From Anaerolineae bacterium (GTDB lineage: Bacteria > Chloroflexota > Anaerolineae > B4-G1 > SLSP01): a DNA stretch of 11,234 nt. Where the stretch lies: the NCBI GenBank assembly GCA_021107605.1, contig JAIOSN010000091.1, forward strand, positions 1 to 11,234. The letters run 5' to 3'. Below are positions 6,492-11,234 of the stretch, one piece after another (the first letter of the stretch is position 1; each line of letters opens with the position of its first letter). Position numbers and translations under genes: made by a program. The notes under the pieces were generated by a model that made no database searches, was not told where the DNA came from, and saw only the letters and a program-made list of their open reading frames with translations.

Positions 6492-8486
6492 ATGAAAAAG
6501 ATGCGAGACTTGTTGCGTCGTTGGTTGCATAACAAAAGAGTCTTCATGATCGTCAATACAGTCTTCTGGTTGGGATTGGCGATCCTGTTGCTTACTGATC
6601 CCTTGCGCCTGGCCGTGGGCGGCTCGTTGTTGGCCCTGATCGGCGGTTGCTATATGCTCTACGCCGGATTTTCCCCCAAGATCACGCGGGGGATGGTGCA
6701 GCCCAGTCTGGCCCGGTGGTTAGCTGTGACTTGTGGCTTGGTCTCTACCCTGTTTGCGCTGGTGATGTTGATCAATATTTTCACCGGCGGTGTGCCGACC
6801 CGACGGCAGGAACTGCAACAGATAGTGCAGGAGCGGCTTGCTGAAGCTGCCAGCTGGGAGACGACGATATACTTGAACTTGTCCGACCTGGGGCTGCACG
6901 AAGTCCCGCCAGAGGTTTGGGATCTGGAGTACCTGACCATACTTAATTTGAGTCGCAACCAACTCCATTCGCTGCCGCCTGAGATCGGCAGTTTGGCAAA
7001 TCTGGAAAAGCTCTATCTTTGGGATAACCGTTTGGAGTCGCTGCCGCCAGAAATCGGCGCGCTTTCGCATTTGGAATGGCTTGATCTCAGCAGCAACCAT
7101 TTGGAGACACTCCCGCCCGAATTGGCGCGCTTGCAGCAATTAACTTATCTGAAGCTTGGGTACAATCGCTTTACGACCTTCCCCAACGTGATTTTGGAGC
7201 TTCCCAATCTGGAGCTGCTCTTTCTGCCCGGCAACCGGATGGGGGAGCTGCCGGCCGTGCTCACACAACGTGCGGAGTCTGGCGCGCTCAATCTGTGGTA
7301 CGAGCCTAATGCCTCGATCTTTGATTGGTCTTCAATGGTGGTCATTTTCTTCATGTTTGTGCTACCCATTGAGTTGGGCTGGAAAGTGGATCGCCTATGG
7401 GCAGCGCGGGAGCGCGCACAACGACAGGCGGCGCGGCAAGCAGGCGCGGTCTTTCCTATCCCGCCGCTTCTCCGTGGATGGACACTCTTTGCGTTATTTG
7501 GACTGTCGGCGGTGAGCCTGTTTATGTTGCTTGCCGCTCTCAATGGGGCACAGACAGGCGTAACAATGAGGACCGGCGTGGGGATTACCCTGGTCTTTTT
7601 CCCTTTGATAGTTGGCGGTGTGGTTTTCGTCCTGCGCCATACCGGGATGGTAGTGCTGACTGCCGAGGGCGTGTCGCTGCGTCGTCCGGGGCAGCGGCGG
7701 CTTTTGCGCTACGGCGATATTGTTGAGATCAAATCGCAGGTGAACCCCTTTTCCCCCGCTCTGTTGATCCAGGGAGCAGAGTACACCCTGCGTATTCCCC
7801 GCATGATACCTGACCGGCCTCGTCTTTGCGAACTACTGCTTGAGCGCGTCTCACCCGCCGTGAGGGATGCGGCGTTGGGGAAAACCGTTGCGGCCCCCGC
7901 CGTATCCGCGGTTACAGCGGATGGCCCGGTATATGCTTTCGCGGTTAGGAGACGCGTGTGGGCGTTGTACATCGCCGGGACGGTGCTCCTTGTATTGTTC
8001 TACTTGGGCATCGGGCTGATGGGGCTGTGGATGGGGTTGGAGCGGGGCGATGTGCCGCCGTTCACCTGGCGCTGGTTGCGAGATACCGCGCTCGTCTTCT
8101 TGCTGGTAAGCACGCTTTTCTTACCCGCGCTGTTTTTTGTCGTGCGCGGCTTTTTCACCAAGTATGGGCCTTTCAAAATCGAGCAGCCGGTTGCCTGGGA
8201 ATTATATCGGGATAAAATCCGTTATCGCTTCCCGCGCGGCCCCTGGCAGGAGCGCGCCGCGCGCGATTTGCAGCGCGCAACTCTGGAGCCGTTACCTTTC
8301 ACTGTGCGCGCGCGCGTGGGTGGCGCCATCATCAAGCAGAACATGATGCGCTATATGCTCGTCTTGGAATTTGTTGGCGATAAGCGATTGGTCATTGATC
8401 AAGAACGCGCGGCGCAATTTGGTGAATCTCCAGAACGCTTGCACGCGATGATCAAGCAATTGTATGAGACAGGAGGAAACCGATGA
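6492..8486 (+). CDS. Polytopic membrane protein with leucine-rich repeats and PH-like segments
   Basis: This 664-residue protein combines membrane helices with leucine-rich repeats (LRRs). Hydrophobic segments lie near residues 18-35, 38-58 and 75-97. About five 23-residue LRRs follow (roughly 127-255), with the bacterial consensus LPPEIGxLxxLExLxL and conserved asparagines (LSRNQL, LWDNRL, LSSNHL, LGYNRF, LPGNRM). Further helices occur near 281-295, 329-350, 362-381, 489-514 and 531-553. Two soluble stretches after helices (about 384-452 and 558-660) look like small beta-barrel, PH-like domains, as in bacterial PH-domain membrane proteins; this is inference from pattern. LRRs usually bind protein partners, so it may be a membrane scaffold or sensor. 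ATG 6492 is fixed by AGAGGAGGA 8 bases upstream. The stop overlaps the next start (ATGA), indicating an operon. Enzymatic motifs are absent and the function is unknown. Confidence 0.85.
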   Translation: MKKMRDLLRRWLHNKRVFMIVNTVFWLGLAILLLTDPLRLAVGGSLLALIGGCYMLYAGFSPKITRGMVQPSLARWLAVTCGLVSTLFALVMLINIFTGGVPTRRQELQQIVQERLAEAASWETTIYLNLSDLGLHEVPPEVWDLEYLTILNLSRNQLHSLPPEIGSLANLEKLYLWDNRLESLPPEIGALSHLEWLDLSSNHLETLPPELARLQQLTYLKLGYNRFTTFPNVILELPNLELLFLPGNRMGELPAVLTQRAESGALNLWYEPNASIFDWSSMVVIFFMFVLPIELGWKVDRLWAARERAQRQAARQAGAVFPIPPLLRGWTLFALFGLSAVSLFMLLAALNGAQTGVTMRTGVGITLVFFPLIVGGVVFVLRHTGMVVLTAEGVSLRRPGQRRLLRYGDIVEIKSQVNPFSPALLIQGAEYTLRIPRMIPDRPRLCELLLERVSPAVRDAALGKTVAAPAVSAVTADGPVYAFAVRRRVWALYIAGTVLLVLFYLGIGLMGLWMGLERGDVPPFTWRWLRDTALVFLLVSTLFLPALFFVVRGFFTKYGPFKIEQPVAWELYRDKIRYRFPRGPWQERAARDLQRATLEPLPFTVRARVGGAIIKQNMMRYMLVLEFVGDKRLVIDQERAAQFGESPERLHAMIKQLYETGGNR

Positions 8487-9154
8487 GCTATGAAATTCTA
8501 GAGGACACACCCTATGGGGGCGAAATCCATGTTTTGACGACGGCGGCCGACCTGGAAGCGCTGCCGGTCGCCGGGCGCAAGCTACTCACGGCCTACCAGA
8601 TAGAACAGTTCCGCGACTTTCCCGGCGCGCTGCTGGCGCTGGCGGAAACCGCCGCCCCGCCCTACGTGGCGCAGTGGCTGCGGACGCTGGCGCAAGCCAC
8701 GTCATGCCGGTTGGAAGTCTGCCTGACCGAATATGTCAGCCCGCTGGTCCTGGTGCGCTACATCGTGACCGAAAAGTGGACGCCCGCGTTGAGCTTTCAG
8801 GCGACCCACAATTTGCCTTACCAGACCCCCGCCCTGCTGCGCCAGATCTATGAGGTGGTGGGCCGGATCAATTTCGATGGGTACGGTTACGCCGGAGACC
8901 TGCTGTGCCCCCCGGACAATTATCCCGCTCTGGGAGACTATGACGAGTGGCGCGACGAGGGCGCTCCCGATTACGATGACTTTATGGCGTTCTACGAGAT
9001 CTGGACCGGCGACAAGCTGCTGGTGGATGCCGAAGGGCAGGTGGGCAGGTGGGTCCACGACGACGCCGATAAGTGCCAGCTCATCGGTGTGCTGGAGACA
9101 CTGCTGCCCGCCCTGTTCGCAGCCCTGGCGGAAAACCGCCCCTTTGCGCCATGA
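8483..9154 (+). CDS. Uncharacterised soluble protein, possibly SUKH (SMI1/KNR4)-like
   Basis: This 223-residue protein has no signal peptide or membrane helix. Its start overlaps the LRR gene's stop as ATGA, with AGGAGG at 8471-8476 six bases upstream, so translation is coupled. The N-terminal half (to about 110) is a mixed alpha/beta region with no motif I know. The C-terminal part is acidic and aromatic: YGYAGDLLCPPDNYPALGD (134-152), FYEIWTGDKLLVDAEGQVG (170-188), RWVHDD (189-194), then a final helix (about 198-216). The GDKLLVDxxGxV strand pair, the WxHDD turn and the closing helix resemble SMI1/KNR4 (SUKH) domains, which include toxin-immunity proteins, but the match is weak. An unrelated adaptor is equally possible. 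Coupling to the LRR membrane protein suggests they act together. Confidence 0.8.
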   Translation: MSYEILEDTPYGGEIHVLTTAADLEALPVAGRKLLTAYQIEQFRDFPGALLALAETAAPPYVAQWLRTLAQATSCRLEVCLTEYVSPLVLVRYIVTEKWTPALSFQATHNLPYQTPALLRQIYEVVGRINFDGYGYAGDLLCPPDNYPALGDYDEWRDEGAPDYDDFMAFYEIWTGDKLLVDAEGQVGRWVHDDADKCQLIGVLETLLPALFAALAENRPFAP

Positions 9155-9190
9155 GCGAGGTCTGAAGTAGGCCGGGCTGAGTGGCAACTA

Positions 9191-9240
9191 ATTTTTTCTT
9201 GGCGTTCTTTGCGGTTAGAAGATCTTTTTTCAGGGGAGTC
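9191..9240. repeat. Dispersed repeat copy between genes
   Basis: Bases 9198-9213 (cttggcgttctttgcg) match 6415-6430 exactly. Bases 9224-9240 (cttttttcaggggagtc) closely match the ttttttcagaggagcc at 6381-6396. The same two modules therefore occur in the leader of the LRR gene and here, before the DUF6891-like gene, in the opposite order. The T6 run at 9192-9197 has no convincing stem before it, so I do not call a terminator. Confidence 0.65.
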
Positions 9241-9271
9241 ATGATTACACTAGATAGAAGGAGGCTTGGAA

Positions 9272-9877
9272 ATGACAGACACTACCGTTCTAGATCCAGA
9301 AATGCGCACTAGGGTGGACGATTTCATCCGGCAGCGGGTAGCCGAGGGGTTTGCCTCTGAAGATAGGATTATCGAGTGGGCGTTGGATTATTGGGAGGCC
9401 CCGCCCGATTTCTATGCGCTAGAGGCGTATGTCGTGCAATGCACCCGCAAGGCCCTCGCCGCGCACTGTGAGACGCAAAAGAGCTGGCCTCAAGAGACCG
9501 ACTGTAACCGCTTGGATTTTGCCTTCCTCACGCTGCGAGAGGAGCACGGCATCGTGGCGCGGCAGAACTTTACCTGTTGCCAGTCCGATGGACATTACGA
9601 TATCCAGTTCGATGTCCACGAAATGCAAAAGCGGCGCCCGGTGCTGGGCTATGTCTTTTACCACGAGCAGGATACCGAGTGGGTCGTTTCGTCTGGCACT
9701 CTCTTTATGGCTTTCGGCGCGGTGGAGGACGATGAAAAAGCGCGGCAAACGGTAGCCCGCCGCACCGTCGCTGTCTTGCAGGAAGCCGGTTTCACCGTGG
9801 AATGGAACGGCTCCGCCGAGACGCGCATCATGATCAAGGGCCTGGACTGGAAAAAGCGCCGCGAGGATTGCCACTGA
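9272..9877 (+). CDS. DUF6891-type protein
   Basis: This 201-residue soluble protein matches what I remember of the DUF6891 family, whose function is unknown. Family-like signatures in order are: an N-terminal helix with VAEGFASEDRIIEWALDY (23-40); SWPQETDCNRLDFAFLTL (71-88); GIVARQNFTCCQSDGHYDI (93-111); GYVFYHEQDTEWVV (126-139); GTLFMAFGA (142-150); and a C-terminal AGFTVEWNGSAETRIMIKG (172-190). Relatives, as I recall, often have a second cysteine pair-mate in a CCxxCG arrangement; here it reads CCQSDG, with Asp in place of Cys, so any metal site would be altered. ATG 9272 is chosen because AAGGAGG (9258-9264) lies 7 bases upstream; TTG 9266 would be one base away. It follows the preceding gene after 117 bases containing a dispersed repeat, so it may have its own promoter. 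Confidence 0.82.
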   Translation: MTDTTVLDPEMRTRVDDFIRQRVAEGFASEDRIIEWALDYWEAPPDFYALEAYVVQCTRKALAAHCETQKSWPQETDCNRLDFAFLTLREEHGIVARQNFTCCQSDGHYDIQFDVHEMQKRRPVLGYVFYHEQDTEWVVSSGTLFMAFGAVEDDEKARQTVARRTVAVLQEAGFTVEWNGSAETRIMIKGLDWKKRREDCH

Positions 9878-9885
9878 TGTAATAG

Positions 9886-9969
9886 ACAATTACCCAACTC
9901 GTCCGGCAAATCGCGGTCTGGTTGGCCGAACACGCCCCGGATTGCTCGAACAAATATGCAGGAGGATAA
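9886..9969 (+). other. Short protein-like open stretch, possible gene relic
   Basis: Between the DUF6891-like gene and the WD40-like gene, one frame is free of stops from just after TAATAG (9880-9885) to TAA at 9967-9969. It encodes TITQLVRQIAVWLAEHAPD followed by CSNKYAGG. The residues look like a real amphipathic helix with high-GC codon use, but there is no ATG, GTG or TTG start (ATT 9889 would be needed) and no ribosome binding site. It may be the remaining tail of a deleted gene or coincidence. Confidence 0.25.
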
Positions 9970-9972
9970 ACC

Positions 9973-11234
9973 ATGACCCAATTGGCCCTGGAAAAACGAC
10001 TGGGCTATGGCTGCCTACAAGCCGCCGTTTGGTTAGGCGATCAGACAGCGCTGGTGGCGACGCGGGCCGGCCTGTGGCGCTGGCAGCCCACCAGCGCCGT
10101 AGCCGCGCCTCTTGCCCCCCTGGGAGCCGCCTTGTTGAGCGCGAACCGCGCCGCCGGGCTGGCCGCCGTCGCCGTCGAGTGCCCCGTGCGGGAGATGGTC
10201 ATCATCTCGTTGGCCGGTGGGCGCGAAACCCGCCGCTTGCCCGGCCACGGTGGCAGCTTGATCAAGTGCATCGCCCTTTCACCCGACGGCCGCTTTCTCG
10301 CCAGCGGCGGCTCGGACCGCATGTTACGCGTGCGCGAGATCGCCTCCGGCGAGGAGGTGCTGGTCCTGGAACATCCTGGCGGCTTTTCTTCCATGGACGG
10401 CAACCCCGACGTGGTTGCCTGGTCGCCCGACGGGACGCGCATCGCCACCGCCGCCACCGATAACTCTCGGCGATTATGGCTGTGGGACGTCGCCAGCGGC
10501 GCGCAGCTGGCCGGGTGGACGCTGCCCCTGCGCGCCCGCGTCCTGGCCTTTTCGCCGGATGGGCAAACTTTGGTCGTCGGCCTGGACTTTGGCGGCGGCA
10601 GCATCGCGCGGTCCGACCGCTTCCTGGCCGTGGTTGATGCCCAGACCGGCGACATCCTGCACCTGCCGGACACCCCCACCGAGGACGACCACCGTGGCGA
10701 TGATCTGTTGGCCGTGGCCTACAGCCCCGACGGCCGTTTTTGCGCCGCCGGCGGCGACGATGGAGCGATTCACGTCTTTGACGCCCGCAGCTGGCAGCGC
10801 GTCGCGCACTTATCCCAGGCGCAGCACCGTATCAAGCCGGGCAAGCGGATCACTATCAGTGGCCTCGACTACTCGCCCAACGGCGCGCACCTGCTGGCTG
10901 TGGTCGGCAGCCAAGTTAGCGGGGGCACAGGCACGGTCGAATATGCCCTCGAAGCGTGGGACGCGCGGGCCTGGACGTTGGTCGCCCGGCTGGACGATTT
11001 CGTCAGTACCGTCAACGATCTGGCGCTGCTGCCCGGCGGCGACTTGCTCGCCGCCACCGACGAGGGGCTGCGCCGCTACACCGCCGGCGGAACCTATACC
11101 ACCATCTTGCCCGGCAACATTTACCGCGTTGCCGCGTCGCCCGACGGGCGGTATGCCGTGGTGGGATACAGCTCTTTCGACGGGCGGGCTGGCCTGCTCG
11201 ACCTCGCAAGCGGCGAGATCGAGGAACCCCTCCC
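9973..11234 (+). CDS. WD40-like beta-propeller protein, 3' end outside window
   Basis: This frame is open from ATG 9973 to the window edge (420 residues, no stop). AGGAGGA at 9960-9966, six bases upstream, fixes the start. The sequence is a series of beta-propeller blades with the marker SPDGxxLA: LSPDGRFLASGGSD (102-115), WSPDGTRIATAATD (150-163), FSPDGQTLVVGLD (193-205), YSPDGRFCAAGGDD (250-263), YSPNGAHLLAVVG (300-312) and ASPDGRYAVVGYS (388-400). Blade ends such as LWLWDVASG (168-176) and IHVFDARSW (266-274) are WD40-like. There is no signal peptide or membrane helix in the visible part, so it is probably cytoplasmic. WD40 propellers are protein-binding platforms, so a scaffold role is likely. 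At least seven blades could fit; any C-terminal effector domain would lie beyond the window. Confidence 0.88.
   Translation, partial: MTQLALEKRLGYGCLQAAVWLGDQTALVATRAGLWRWQPTSAVAAPLAPLGAALLSANRAAGLAAVAVECPVREMVIISLAGGRETRRLPGHGGSLIKCIALSPDGRFLASGGSDRMLRVREIASGEEVLVLEHPGGFSSMDGNPDVVAWSPDGTRIATAATDNSRRLWLWDVASGAQLAGWTLPLRARVLAFSPDGQTLVVGLDFGGGSIARSDRFLAVVDAQTGDILHLPDTPTEDDHRGDDLLAVAYSPDGRFCAAGGDDGAIHVFDARSWQRVAHLSQAQHRIKPGKRITISGLDYSPNGAHLLAVVGSQVSGGTGTVEYALEAWDARAWTLVARLDDFVSTVNDLALLPGGDLLAATDEGLRRYTAGGTYTTILPGNIYRVAASPDGRYAVVGYSSFDGRAGLLDLASGEIEEPL

Noticed and set aside
6267..6530. 87-residue open frame on the - strand
   Set aside because: It reads through degenerate dispersed repeats and gives a low-complexity product. 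Such frames are common artefacts of these repeats.
9155..9200. Terminator after the 223-residue protein gene (T6 run at 9192-9197)
   Set aside because: The only stem I can draw before the T-run is about three base pairs, so it is not convincing.
9942..10463. 173-residue + strand frame overlapping the start of the WD40-like gene
   Set aside because: It is an arginine-rich shadow frame. The overlapping frame from ATG 9973 has a proper ribosome binding site and clear SPDG repeat blades.

Overview
The window looks like a chromosomal stretch from a free-living bacterium. All genes I accept are on the + strand. Several features suggest a filamentous Chloroflexota (Anaerolineae/Caldilineae-like) genome: WD40 and LRR proteins, a membrane class III nucleotide cyclase, a MazEF pair ending in EWEW, strong AGGAGG ribosome binding sites and intergenic repeats of the 'cttggcgttctttgcg' kind. 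This is an impression from gene content. Cyanobacteria or another large-genome phylum cannot be excluded.

Bases 1-523 hold a type II toxin-antitoxin pair: a MazE-like antitoxin cut by the window edge, overlapped by a complete MazF-like toxin. Bases 561-2970 are a visibly AT-richer block bounded by two copies (85% identical) of a 46-base direct repeat. Between the repeats lie an intact DNA modification methyltransferase and, 51 bases downstream, the gene of its likely restriction endonuclease. The nuclease reading frame is interrupted by two in-frame TAA codons 12 bases apart. This looks like an acquired restriction-modification cassette that has lost, or appears to have lost, its nuclease.

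Bases 2982-4541 encode a six-helix membrane protein with HAMP and class III adenylate/guanylate cyclase domains. Its ribosome binding site partly overlaps the second repeat copy. An SRPBCC-fold protein (4631-5257) and a small four-helix membrane protein of unknown role (5365-5937) follow.

Bases 5938-6491 have no gene but are full of structure. On the - strand there is what looks like a degenerate group II intron 3' end: a 34-nt domain V and a possible domain VI. Next to it are four consecutive hairpins within 100 bases, then several degenerate copies of short dispersed repeats.

Bases 6492-11234 carry four co-oriented genes with strong ribosome binding sites. They encode a polytopic membrane protein with about five leucine-rich repeats, a translationally coupled 223-residue protein with weak SUKH-like features, a DUF6891-type protein, and a beta-propeller (WD40-like) protein that runs off the window. 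The first two are clearly an operon. Whether the last two belong to the same unit is uncertain, because a dispersed repeat lies between. Their shared role is unknown.
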